From Pararobbsia silviterrae (GTDB lineage: Bacteria; Pseudomonadota; Gammaproteobacteria; Burkholderiales; Burkholderiaceae): a stretch of DNA of 64,000 nt. The translations under genes and the position numbers were made by a program. The first letter of the stretch is position 1. Every line of letters starts with the position of its first letter. Below the pieces are notes generated by a model that saw only the letters and a program-made list of their open reading frames with translations, had not been told where the DNA came from and searched no databases. Positions 1 to 8,940 of the stretch are shown here, in pieces. Location: NCBI RefSeq assembly GCF_003628125.1, contig NZ_RBZU01000008.1, positions 59,748 through 123,747 of the forward strand, in the 5' to 3' direction.

Positions 1-408
1 CGCGTGGCGTTTCCGCTCGCCGCGGATTTCGCGCAAGCGGGCGCCGCGCGGTTGCGCGAAGTCGGCGGCCTCACGCAGGCGCGCGCCCTGACCTTGCACG
101 CGCTGTCGGTCGAGGTCGCGTCGGGCCGCTTGCGGCTCGCGCCGCTCGAACCGCTCGAACCGACGCTCGAGCGCATGCTCGCGATCAAGGGCATCGGCGA
201 TTGGACCGCGCAATACGTGGCCATGCGCGCGCTGTCGTGGCCCAATGCATTTCCCGCGGGCGATCTGATCCTGCGCCGTCACCTCGGCGTCGAGACGGCC
301 GCACAGGCGAGCGCGCAGGCGGCGCAATGGGCGCCCTGGCGCGCGTACGCGACGGTCCATCTCTGGCGCCACCACGATCGACTCAAGCACGAGGCAAGTC
401 ATGACTGA
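1..408 (+). CDS. alkA: DNA-3-methyladenine glycosylase (AlkA-like), 3' part only
   Basis: This is the C-terminal part of a helix-hairpin-helix DNA glycosylase that removes alkylated bases during base-excision repair. The 5' end lies outside the window; about 135 codons are visible. The HhH motif reads IKGIGDWTAQYVAMRAL, and the downstream segment FPAGDLILRRHLG carries the Asp expected as the catalytic residue of AlkA. The stop overlaps the start of the ogt-like gene, so the two alkylation-repair genes are translationally coupled. Whether the missing N-terminus is a plain AlkA or an Ada-AlkA fusion cannot be seen. Confidence 0.88.
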   Translation, partial: RVAFPLAADFAQAGAARLREVGGLTQARALTLHALSVEVASGRLRLAPLEPLEPTLERMLAIKGIGDWTAQYVAMRALSWPNAFPAGDLILRRHLGVETAAQASAQAAQWAPWRAYATVHLWRHHDRLKHEASHD

Positions 409-922
409 ATTCGACACGATGCCGAGTCCGCTCGGCGAGATGCTCATCGCGTCCGACGGCGAAGCGCTGTCGGGACTCTGGTTTCTGAACCAGAAATACT
501 CGCCGACGCTCGACGGCTGGCGGCGCGCGCCCACGCATGCGGTGATCCGCGCGACGCACGAACAGATCGACGCCTATTTTCACGGCGACCTGGCGGCGTT
601 TACGGTGCCGCTCGCGCCGCGCGGGACGCCGTTTCAGGAACATGTCTGGCGCGCGCTGCTGACGATCGACTACGGCGTGCTTACGACGTACGGCGATATC
701 GCGCTCAGGGTCGGTCTGCCCAAAGCCAAGGCGCGCGCGGTCGGCGGCGCGGTCGGGCGCAATCCGATCTCGATCATCGTGCCGTGTCACCGCGTGATCG
801 GCCAGTCGGGGTCGTTGACCGGCTACGCGGGCGGTCTCGATCGCAAGCGCGCCTTGCTCGCGCTCGAAAAACAGGGCGCCGCGAGCCGTCGTCCCGAATT
901 CGCCTTGACCGGCGAGGCTTGA
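401..922 (+). CDS. ogt: Methylated-DNA--protein-cysteine S-methyltransferase
   Basis: A suicidal repair protein that moves the methyl group from O6-methylguanine to its own cysteine. The 173-residue protein has the invariant PCHRVIG active-site motif at about residues 128-134 (Cys is the acceptor), preceded by the helix-turn-helix segment TTYGDIA and followed by LTGYAGGLDRK. Its length fits the Ogt/AdaB class with no Ada N-terminal domain. The ATG at 401 has GAGG six bases upstream and overlaps the end of the glycosylase gene, so the two form a direct-reversal plus base-excision operon for alkylation damage. Confidence 0.93.
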   Translation: MTEFDTMPSPLGEMLIASDGEALSGLWFLNQKYSPTLDGWRRAPTHAVIRATHEQIDAYFHGDLAAFTVPLAPRGTPFQEHVWRALLTIDYGVLTTYGDIALRVGLPKAKARAVGGAVGRNPISIIVPCHRVIGQSGSLTGYAGGLDRKRALLALEKQGAASRRPEFALTGEA

Positions 923-977
923 ACGGTCTCGCCGATCCGGCGATGATCGATGCTTTCATTTGCCTAACTGTTGCGCC

Positions 978-1859
978 ATGAATCGCCACACTGCTGAATT
1001 GCTGTTGCTCGCCGCCCTGTGGGGCGCTTCGTTCTTGTTCATGCGCGTGGCCGCGCCCGAGTTCGGGCCGGTCGTCATGATCGCGTTGCGCGTGGGGATC
1101 GCCGTGCTCGCGCTTGCGCCGTTCGTCGCATTCGATCCGGTCGCGCGCGCCGAAATTCGCGCGGCGTGGAAGCCTTTGCTCGTGGTCGGCATATCGAATT
1201 CCGCATTGCCGTTCTGCATGTTCGGCTATTCGATGCTGTATCTGAACGCCGGCTTCGATGCGATTCTGAACGCGACGACACCGCTCTGGACCGCGGCGAT
1301 CGCCGCCATCTGGTTTCGCACGCGGCTTACGCGCGCGGCGGTCCTGGGTCTCGTGCTCGGCATCGTCGGCGTCGGCGCGCTCTTGTCCGATACGCTGCGG
1401 CTCGCGAGCGCGAGCATTCCGAGTGCGATCGGCGCGGTGCTGATCGCGACGCTGTCGTATGGTTTCGCGGCGAACTATTCGAAACGGCATCTCGGCGCCG
1501 TGCGTCCGATGACCGTGGCGTTCGCGAGCATGGGCTTCGCGACGCTTCTCCTTGCCGTGCCCGCGCTGCTCACGCTGCCTGGCGCGCCGGTGTCGGTGCG
1601 CGCATGGGGGGCGACGATCCTGCTCGGATTGCTCTGCACGGGCCTCGCGTATGTGATCTATTTCCGGCTCATCGCGCACGTGGGCGCCGCGCAGGCCGCG
1701 TCGGTCACGTTCCTGATCCCGATCTTCGGCATGATCTGGGGCGCCGTGTTTCTCGGCGAACGCGTGACCGCGCTGATGATCGCGGGTTGCATGGTGATTC
1801 TGCTCGGTGCGGCGTTGATCACGGGGCGGATCCGCTTGCCGCAGACGCGCTCGGTTTGA
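978..1859 (+). CDS. DMT-superfamily transporter with two EamA domains
   Basis: A 293-residue inner-membrane protein with about ten hydrophobic helices arranged as two EamA repeats. It opens MNRHTAELLLLAALWGASFLF, with the LWGASFLFMR signature of the drug/metabolite transporter family. The ATG at 978 is preferred over an upstream in-frame TTG at 960 because the first repeat begins directly after it. The substrate cannot be predicted. It may be co-transcribed with ogt (55-base gap). It ends one base before the end of the convergent TetR gene. Confidence 0.85.
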   Translation: MNRHTAELLLLAALWGASFLFMRVAAPEFGPVVMIALRVGIAVLALAPFVAFDPVARAEIRAAWKPLLVVGISNSALPFCMFGYSMLYLNAGFDAILNATTPLWTAAIAAIWFRTRLTRAAVLGLVLGIVGVGALLSDTLRLASASIPSAIGAVLIATLSYGFAANYSKRHLGAVRPMTVAFASMGFATLLLAVPALLTLPGAPVSVRAWGATILLGLLCTGLAYVIYFRLIAHVGAAQAASVTFLIPIFGMIWGAVFLGERVTALMIAGCMVILLGAALITGRIRLPQTRSV

Positions 1860-1860
1860 A

Positions 1861-2502
1861 TCAAAGCGCGCTCGGCGTCCGCGCTTTCAGAATCGCGAGT
1901 TCCATCAACGAGTCGACGAACAGCGTCAGGATCGACTCCGCCTGCGTCTTGTTCATGTCTTGCGGCGTCGACAGCATGAACAGCGTGACGCCCTCGACGA
2001 GACTCATGAAACCCATCGCCATCGCCTCGGGCGTCGTGGGCGGCGTCACGCCGACGCGCTGATAGAAGTACTCGATGAACTGCGCGATCTGCATGCGCTT
2101 TTCCTGCATCAGCGCGGACAGCTTCGCGCGGAACTTCGGATCGCGCGCGGCAGCCATGCGCGCCTCGGTCCAGTTCATGAAGCACTCGTTGTCGCGATAG
2201 AGCTGGCTATAGATCTCGCGCGTGCGGCTTTGCAATTGCTCGACCGGAATTTCGTCGCTCAGCAGTGCATTGAGCTGGTCTGTCGCTTGCTGATGATCGC
2301 GACGCAGCAACTCGATGAACAGATCGTTCTTGCCGCCGAAGTTCGAGTAGAACGCGCCGCGCGTGTAGCCGGCCGCATCGGCGATGTCCTCGACGCTCGT
2401 GGCGGCGAGTCCTTTCTTGGCGATGAGCTTTTCCGCCGCGTCGAGCAGACGTTGACGGGTCTGGTCGCGGCTCTCTTCTCGTGTCAGGCGTTTGCGGGTC
2501 AT
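1861..2502 (-). CDS. TetR/AcrR-family repressor of the adjacent RND pump
   Basis: A 213-residue one-component regulator. The N-terminal HTH (about residues 10-55) includes TRQRLLDAAEKLIAKKGLAA and YTRGAFYSNFGGKNDLF, the usual TetR helix-turn-helix and the conserved Y-F segment. The C-terminal domain should bind a ligand. I chose the ATG at 2502 because AGGA lies eight bases upstream; an ATG at 2511 also exists. The gene is divergent from the three-gene RND efflux operon, the usual layout for an AcrR-type local repressor. The shared intergenic region holds a dyad within a likely promoter spacer. Confidence 0.88.
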   Translation of the reverse strand: MTRKRLTREESRDQTRQRLLDAAEKLIAKKGLAATSVEDIADAAGYTRGAFYSNFGGKNDLFIELLRRDHQQATDQLNALLSDEIPVEQLQSRTREIYSQLYRDNECFMNWTEARMAAARDPKFRAKLSALMQEKRMQIAQFIEYFYQRVGVTPPTTPEAMAMGFMSLVEGVTLFMLSTPQDMNKTQAESILTLFVDSLMELAILKARTPSAL

Positions 2503-2546
2503 GCTCGGCATCCTAGCACATACACAATCAAATCCTAGTTCGGGAT

Positions 2547-2575
2547 TGAATTCAGATACAAGTGTGTATTAAGAT
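2547..2575 (+). promoter_or_regulatory. Likely RND-operon promoter with TetR operator in the spacer
   Basis: TTGAAT (2547-2552) and TAAGAT (2570-2575) are separated by 17 bases. The spacer contains ATACA-AGTG-TGTAT (2556-2569), a perfect inverted repeat, where a TetR dimer would block RNA polymerase. Both hexamers are only partial matches to the sigma-70 consensus, so this is a reading of the sequence, not an established promoter. Confidence 0.4.
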
Positions 2576-2712
2576 GCGTTCGTGTATTTCCATGCCGTTC
2601 GTCGTTCGCCGTCGTTCGCGCATCGCGAAGTGCGCGCGAGCCGTTCCGATCGTGCCAATCATTCATGCCCATCAAATGGGTGTTGCCTCGACGCATCGCC
2701 AAAGGAGTCGTC

Positions 2713-3936
2713 GTGAACGTGATGGACCTGTTGTCTCGCGCCGCTTCGCGGCGCCCCGCGCGGCGATACGCCGTCCGGCGTGCCGATGCCCGGCAACCCG
2801 CCGCTCCGGTCGCGGCCACGCGCGTGAGCGCCGCTGTCCTCTGCGCGCTTGCGCTCGCTGCCTGCCATCGCGCGCCCGAGGCGTCGGCGCCGCCGGCCGT
2901 CGTCGTCGCGCTGCCCGTGCATCCCGACTCGGGGACGGCCGGCGGTCTCGCGGTCCGATATCCGGTCGAAGTGCAGGCGCGCTACTCGAACACCATGTCG
3001 TTCCGGATCGCGGGCAAGATCGTCGAACGCAATGTGCGTCTCGGCGACGCCGTGCACAAGGGACAGATCGTCGCGCGTCTCGATCCTTCGGATTCGCAAA
3101 AGCAGCTCGCCAGCGCGCAATCGTCGCTCGATGCGGCCGACCATCGGCTCGTGTTCGCCAAGCAGCAGCTCGATCGCGATACGGCGCAGGCCGCGCAAAA
3201 CCTCGTCGCGACGAATCAGCTCGAACAAACGCAGGATAACTACGCATCCGCGCTGGCCGGCCGCGATCAGGCCGCCGCGCAGCTGGTCGTCGCGCGGAAC
3301 AATCTCGACTACAACACGCTGAGCGCCGATCACGACGGCTGGATCACGAGCGAAAACGCGGATACGGGTCAGGTGGTGTCGGCCGGCCAGGCCGTGTACG
3401 GACTCGCGTGGAGCGGCGATACCGACGTGATCCTCGATGCGGCCGAAAGCGATCTCGGGCGCGTCGTGCCCGGCCAGTCCGCGACGGTCACGTTCCCCGC
3501 GCTGCCGGGCCGCAGCTATGCCGCGAAGGTCCGCGAGATCGCGCCGTCGGCCGATCCGCAAAGCCGCACGTTCCGCGTCAAGCTGACGCTCGCGAAGCCC
3601 GCCGACGATGTCCGGCTCGGCATGACGGGCGATGCGGTGCTCGCGCCCGCGGCGGCGTCCGCGCAAGCCGGGCCCGCGGGCGGCGTGTTCACGGTTCCCT
3701 CGACGGCGATCTTCCACGAGGGCCGCAATCCGGCGGTCTGGGTCGTGCGTCCCGCCGACTCGACGCTTGAGCTTCGCGCCGTGTCCGTGAGCCTGTACGG
3801 CGATCGTACGGCGACCGTGACCGACGGGATCAAGGATGGCGAACAGATCGTGCTGGCCGGCGTGCACACGGTCTTTGCGGGTGAGCGCGTGAAGCCCGTC
3901 AAGCCCTTGTTCGACGGCGAGGGATCCGCACAATGA
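2713..3936 (+). CDS. RND efflux periplasmic adaptor lipoprotein
   Basis: Membrane-fusion protein of a tripartite RND pump, linking the inner-membrane permease to the outer-membrane channel. With the GTG start at 2713, the 407-residue product has a long basic leader, then a hydrophobic segment ending LALAAC, a lipobox with Cys near residue 51. HlyD-type features follow: VRLGDAVHKGQIVARLDPSD (lipoyl-like half), a coiled-coil hairpin (about residues 130-200), then beta-barrel domains. AAAGGAG at 2701-2707 points to GTG 2713, or to the ATG nine bases further on, rather than the ATG at 2665. The stop overlaps the permease start. Confidence 0.9.
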   Translation: MNVMDLLSRAASRRPARRYAVRRADARQPAAPVAATRVSAAVLCALALAACHRAPEASAPPAVVVALPVHPDSGTAGGLAVRYPVEVQARYSNTMSFRIAGKIVERNVRLGDAVHKGQIVARLDPSDSQKQLASAQSSLDAADHRLVFAKQQLDRDTAQAAQNLVATNQLEQTQDNYASALAGRDQAAAQLVVARNNLDYNTLSADHDGWITSENADTGQVVSAGQAVYGLAWSGDTDVILDAAESDLGRVVPGQSATVTFPALPGRSYAAKVREIAPSADPQSRTFRVKLTLAKPADDVRLGMTGDAVLAPAAASAQAGPAGGVFTVPSTAIFHEGRNPAVWVVRPADSTLELRAVSVSLYGDRTATVTDGIKDGEQIVLAGVHTVFAGERVKPVKPLFDGEGSAQ

Positions 3937-6900
3937 CCGACGCACGAGACGACGCAACGGCGGGCGTGCATCCGCCGGACGGCGCGAAGGCCGCGGACGC
4001 CGCGCACGATCCCCACCACGCGGCGCACGGCGGGCATGACGCGCACGCACAGCCGCCGCTTGAACCCGCCGAGGTCGCGCACCGTTTCAATCTGTCGACC
4101 TGGACGCTTGAGCATCAGGCGCTCGTGACCTTCCTGCTCGCGCTGATCACGCTGTTCGGCGTGCTTTCGTACGGCAAGCTCGCGCAGTCGGAAGACCCGC
4201 CGTTCACGTTCAAGGTCATGGTGATCCGCACGCTATGGCCGGGTGCGACCGCGCGGCAGGTTCAGGAAGAGGTCACGGATCGCATCGCGCGCAAGCTTCA
4301 GGAAACGCCCGATGTCGATTTTCTGCGAAGCTACTCGCGCCCCGGCGAATCGCAGTTGTTCTTTACGATCCGCGATGCGGCACCGCCCTCGCAAGTGCCC
4401 GATACCTGGTACCAGGTCCGCAAGAAAGTCGGCGATATTGCCTATACGCTGCCCCCCGGCGTGCAGGGTCCTTTCTTCAATGACGAATTCGGCGACGTCT
4501 ACACGAACATATACGCGCTCGAAGGCGACGGCTTTTCGTTCGCGCAAATGCACGATTACGCCGAGCGTTTGCGCGTCGAGCTGTTGCGCGTGCCTGGCGT
4601 CAACAAGGTCGACTTTCTCGCCGATCAGGAACAGCGGATCTATGTCGAAATCGCGAACGCGCAGCTCGCGAAGCTGGGTCTGACGCCGCAGCAGATCGCC
4701 GATGCGGTCAACGCGCAGAACGCGGTCGCGGCGGCGGGGCTCTTCACGACGGCGAACGACCGCGTCTACGTGCGGCCGAGCGGCCAGTTCCAGGACGTCG
4801 ACAAGCTCGCCGACACGCTGATCCGCGTGAACAATCGCGTGATCCGCCTCGGCGACATCGCGACGATCAAGCGCGGCTACACGGATCCGCCGACCGAATA
4901 CATGCGCTACGCGGGACACAATGTGTTCGGCATCGGCGTCACGATGGAGCCGAAGGGCGACGTCATCGCGCTCGGCAAATCGCTCGACGCCGAGATGCAA
5001 CACCTGCAGGCCGCCTTGCCCGCGGGGCTCAAGCTCGTCGAAGTGTCGAGCATGCCGCACGCGGTCAAGCATTCGATCGACGACTTCGTCGAAGCGGTCG
5101 CCGAAGCGATCGGCATCGTGCTCGTCGTGAGCCTCATCAGTCTCGGGTTGCGTACGGGCATGGTCGTCGTGATCTCGATTCCGCTCGTGCTCGCGGCGAC
5201 CTCGCTGTTCATGTACATGTTCGACATCGGCCTGCACAAGGTCTCGCTCGGCACCTTGATTCTCGCGCTCGGCCTGCTCGTCGACGACGCGATCATTGCG
5301 GTCGAGATGATGGCGGTCAAGCTCGAACAAGGCTTCGACCGCATGCGTGCCGCGGCCTATGCGTATACGAGCACCGCGTTTCCGATGCTCACGGGGACGC
5401 TCGTGACGGTCTCGGGCTTCTTGCCGATCGCGCTCGCCAAGTCGGCGACGGGCGAGTACACGCGCTCGATCTTCGAGGTGTCGGCGATCGCGCTCTTGCT
5501 GTCGTGGCTCGCGGCCGTCATCGTGATCCCGCTGCTCGGCTACCGGATCCTGTCCGAACATCCGACGCGCCGCGCGTTCAAGCACGACGAGGACGGCAAC
5601 GTCTCGCACGAACATCACGATATCTACGACACGAAGTTCTACACGCGGCTGCGCGGCTGGATCGGCTGGTGCGTCGAGCGGCGTTTCGTCGTGCTCGTCG
5701 TGACGATCGTGCTGTTCGTCATCGCGCTCGCGGGCTTCACGCTCGTGCCGCAGCAGTTCTTCCCGAGTTCCGACCGGACCGAGCTGCTCGTCGATATGCG
5801 CTTGCCCGAGGGCGCGTCGTTCGCGGCCACGCTGCGCGAGACGCAGCGGCTCGAAGCCGTGCTCGCGAAGCGCAACGGCATCGATCACTTCATCGACTTC
5901 GTCGGATCGGGCGCGCCGCGTTTCTATCTGCCGCTCGATCAGCAACTCGAATCGCCGAACTTCGCGCAGTTCGTGATCACCGCGAAAACCATCAAGGACC
6001 GCGAGGCGCTCGCGCGCGATCTCGACAGCGTGCTGCGCAACGACTTCGCGACGGTGCGCACACGGATCAGCCGGCTTGAGAACGGGCCGCCGATCGGGTA
6101 TCCGGTCCAGTTCCGCGTGACGGGGCCCGAGATCGGCACCGTGCGCGCGCTGTCCGACGAAGTCGCGTCGATCATGCGCGCGAACCCCGATACCGTGAAT
6201 GTCCAGTACGACTGGGACGAGCCCGCGGAGCGCTCCGTTCATTTCGAGGTCGACCAGAACAAGGCGCGCGCGCTCAATCTGTCGTCGACGGATATCGCGA
6301 ACTATCTGCAGATGTCGCTGACGGGCTACACGATCACGCAATTCCGCGAGCGCGACAAACTGATCGGCGTCGATTTGCGCGCCCCCGAGCACGATCGCGT
6401 CGATCCGTCGCAGATCGAACGTCTCGCCGTTCCGTCGCCATCGGGCACGGCCGTGCCGCTCGCGGCGGTCGGGCGTTTCACGTATGGCCTCGAATACGGC
6501 GTCGTTTGGGAGCGCGATCGCCAACCGACGATCACCGTGCAATCCGATGTCCAGCATAACAAGCAGGGGATCGACGTCACGAATGCGGTCGACGCGAAAC
6601 TCGGCGAACTCCGCAAGCGCTTGCCGATCGGTTATCGGATCGAGATCGGCGGCGCGGTTGAGGAAAACGGCAAGGCGCAGGCGTCGATCAACGCGCAGAT
6701 GCCGTTGCTCGCGATCGCGGTGCTCGTATTGCTGATGGTCCAGCTCCAGAGCTTCAGCCGCGTGCTGATGGTCGTGTTGACCGCGCCGCTCGGCCTGATC
6801 GGCGTCGTGCTCGCGCTGCTGCTGTTCCACATGCCGTTCGGCTTCGTCGCGATGCTCGGCACGATTGCGATGTTCGGGATCATCATGCGCAACTCGGTGA

Positions 6901-7181
6901 TTCTCGTCGATCAGATCGAGCAGGACATCCGCGGCGGACATAGCCGGTTCGAGGCGATCATCGGGGCCACGGTCCGGCGGTTCAGACCGATCACGCTGAC
7001 GGCGGCGGCCGCGGTGCTCGCGCTGATTCCGCTGTTGCGCAGCAACTTCTTCGGGCCGATGGCGACCGCGCTCATGGGCGGCATCACGGTCGCGACGATC
7101 CTGACCTTGTTCTATCTGCCGGCGCTGTATGCGACATGGTTCCGCGTCAAGCGCGACGAAGCACCGCGGGAGGCCGTATGA
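3933..7181 (+). CDS. RND efflux permease with His-rich N-terminus
   Basis: A 1082-residue proton-driven inner-membrane pump of the AcrB/MexB superfamily. After TM1 (about residues 64-84) come a large periplasmic loop, six helices, a second large loop (from about residue 610) and six more helices. SLGTLILALGLLVDDAIIAVEMM carries the acidic pair expected in TM4 for proton relay. Before TM1 the cytoplasmic N-terminus has seven His residues in its first 40 positions (for example HDPHHAAHGGHDAH), unusual for the family. Overlapping ATGA junctions with both neighbours indicate one translationally coupled operon. Substrate unknown. Confidence 0.92.
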   Translation: MTDARDDATAGVHPPDGAKAADAAHDPHHAAHGGHDAHAQPPLEPAEVAHRFNLSTWTLEHQALVTFLLALITLFGVLSYGKLAQSEDPPFTFKVMVIRTLWPGATARQVQEEVTDRIARKLQETPDVDFLRSYSRPGESQLFFTIRDAAPPSQVPDTWYQVRKKVGDIAYTLPPGVQGPFFNDEFGDVYTNIYALEGDGFSFAQMHDYAERLRVELLRVPGVNKVDFLADQEQRIYVEIANAQLAKLGLTPQQIADAVNAQNAVAAAGLFTTANDRVYVRPSGQFQDVDKLADTLIRVNNRVIRLGDIATIKRGYTDPPTEYMRYAGHNVFGIGVTMEPKGDVIALGKSLDAEMQHLQAALPAGLKLVEVSSMPHAVKHSIDDFVEAVAEAIGIVLVVSLISLGLRTGMVVVISIPLVLAATSLFMYMFDIGLHKVSLGTLILALGLLVDDAIIAVEMMAVKLEQGFDRMRAAAYAYTSTAFPMLTGTLVTVSGFLPIALAKSATGEYTRSIFEVSAIALLLSWLAAVIVIPLLGYRILSEHPTRRAFKHDEDGNVSHEHHDIYDTKFYTRLRGWIGWCVERRFVVLVVTIVLFVIALAGFTLVPQQFFPSSDRTELLVDMRLPEGASFAATLRETQRLEAVLAKRNGIDHFIDFVGSGAPRFYLPLDQQLESPNFAQFVITAKTIKDREALARDLDSVLRNDFATVRTRISRLENGPPIGYPVQFRVTGPEIGTVRALSDEVASIMRANPDTVNVQYDWDEPAERSVHFEVDQNKARALNLSSTDIANYLQMSLTGYTITQFRERDKLIGVDLRAPEHDRVDPSQIERLAVPSPSGTAVPLAAVGRFTYGLEYGVVWERDRQPTITVQSDVQHNKQGIDVTNAVDAKLGELRKRLPIGYRIEIGGAVEENGKAQASINAQMPLLAIAVLVLLMVQLQSFSRVLMVVLTAPLGLIGVVLALLLFHMPFGFVAMLGTIAMFGIIMRNSVILVDQIEQDIRGGHSRFEAIIGATVRRFRPITLTAAAAVLALIPLLRSNFFGPMATALMGGITVATILTLFYLPALYATWFRVKRDEAPREAV

Positions 7182-8725
7182 CATCGAGATATTTGTTACC
7201 GACACCGTCACTCACACGGCTCGCGCTCGGCGCGCTTGCGCTGAGTCTCGGAGGGTGCGGCCTGTTCGGTCCCGACCGGAATCCGCCGCAGATCGCATCG
7301 CCCGAGCACTATTCGGTCGAAGGGCAAGCCGCGCAGCTGCCGGCCGCGGACGGCGTCGCGCAGCGGCTCGACGTCGGCGCGCAACCGGTTCCGCAATGGT
7401 GGAAGGCCTATCGGTCGGACGCATTGAACGCCCTGATCGAAGAGGGCTTCGCGAACAGTCCGTCGCTCGCGGCCACCCAGCATACGTTGAATGCGGCGCG
7501 CGAGGGATTACGCTCCGAGATCGGCAACTCGCTGTTCCCGAGCGTCGATGTCGGCTTCGCGCCGTCGCGTCAGCGCGCGCTCGGGATTCCGATCCTGCCG
7601 TCGCAGGAGACCTTCCTTTACAACATCTTCGACGCGCAAGTCCAGGCATCGTATACGTTCGATTTCTTCGGCGCGGCGCTGCTCGCCGATCGCGCGCTCG
7701 CGGGTCAAGTGCAACAGCAATCGTTGCAATTCGATGCGGCGCGACGCGCGCTCGCGGCGAATATCGTCGTTACGACGGTCAACATCGCCTCGCTGAACGA
7801 ACAGGTCCATGCGACGGAGAAACTCGTCGAACTCGGCGAGCAACGCGCGCAGCAAACGGCCGCGCGGTACACACTCGGCGGTGCATCGCATGACGACGCG
7901 TTGAGCGCCGAGCAGGATGCGGCGAACGCGGCCGCCACCTTGCCCGCGATGCGCGCGCAATGGCTTGCGATGCGTCATGCGCAGGCCGTGCTGATCGGCC
8001 GTACGCCCGACAAGGCGCCCGAACCGCTGACGCTCGACGAGCTGCATCTGCCCGACGATGTTCCGGTGGCCGTGCCGTCCGAGTTGCTGCATCAGCGCCC
8101 CGATATTCTCGCGGCCGAGGCGGCGGTTCGCGCGGCCGCCGATCAGGCCGGCGCCGCGACGGCCGCGATGTTCCCGTCGCTGTCGCTGTCGGCGTCGTAC
8201 GGGCGCGGCGGCTTCGACTGGACGACGTTCACGTCGCCGGCCGGTCTCGTCTGGAGCATGGGCGCGTCGTTGACGCAGCCGCTGTTCCATGGCGGCGCGC
8301 TGGTCGCGCGCAAGCACCAATACGAGCAGTCGTACGAGGCCGCCGTTGCGCAGTACAAGCAAACCGTGTTGTCGGCTTTTCAGACGGTCGCGAATACGCT
8401 CGTCTCGCTCGACGAGGACGCGAACACGCTGACGCAGACGCATCGCGCGATGGATGCCGCACAGGGCATGACGCGCGATACCGATGCGAAATACAAGCTT
8501 GGCGCGACGCCGTTCTACGCGACGTTGTCGGCGGATCAGCAGTACCAGAGCGCGCGCGTTCAGTATCTTCGCGCGCGTGCGCAGCGGCTCGCCGATACGG
8601 CCACACTGTTCGATTCGATGGGCAGCCCGCCGGTCGACGACGCGGGCCATAGCTTGCGTGACACGATCAAACGCGACGCGCCCGCGTCGGTGTCCGAGCG
8701 CGCATCGGCGGCGTCAGCAATGTAA
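7178..8725 (+). CDS. RND efflux outer-membrane lipoprotein (NodT/OprM family)
   Basis: The 515-residue outer-membrane channel of the tripartite pump. The signal peptide ends at lipobox SLGGC, making Cys27 the lipidation site. Two TolC-type repeats are visible; the second contains LLHQRPDILAAEAAVRAA, a hallmark of the NodT subfamily. The start at 7178 overlaps the permease stop (ATGA). It is the last gene of the operon, giving a complete adaptor-permease-channel set that presumably answers to the divergent TetR repressor. Confidence 0.92.
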   Translation: MTSRYLLPTPSLTRLALGALALSLGGCGLFGPDRNPPQIASPEHYSVEGQAAQLPAADGVAQRLDVGAQPVPQWWKAYRSDALNALIEEGFANSPSLAATQHTLNAAREGLRSEIGNSLFPSVDVGFAPSRQRALGIPILPSQETFLYNIFDAQVQASYTFDFFGAALLADRALAGQVQQQSLQFDAARRALAANIVVTTVNIASLNEQVHATEKLVELGEQRAQQTAARYTLGGASHDDALSAEQDAANAAATLPAMRAQWLAMRHAQAVLIGRTPDKAPEPLTLDELHLPDDVPVAVPSELLHQRPDILAAEAAVRAAADQAGAATAAMFPSLSLSASYGRGGFDWTTFTSPAGLVWSMGASLTQPLFHGGALVARKHQYEQSYEAAVAQYKQTVLSAFQTVANTLVSLDEDANTLTQTHRAMDAAQGMTRDTDAKYKLGATPFYATLSADQQYQSARVQYLRARAQRLADTATLFDSMGSPPVDDAGHSLRDTIKRDAPASVSERASAASAM

Positions 8726-8940
8726 GGTATGCATCGCGGTCGCGGCCTCGCGCTGCACCGCGATGCGTCAATTGCGCACCACGGCGCGCAAAACATGCGC
8801 CGCCATTGTGCGGTCGAGAAGAATTGAGTTCGTAGACCTCAGGATCATGCACACGTCGCCGTTATAGCCGATGTGCCGCATGGGTACATGCGCCCCCACG
8901 CGTGATCCGGCACGGCCGTGAACCTGAGGAACCTAGAACA

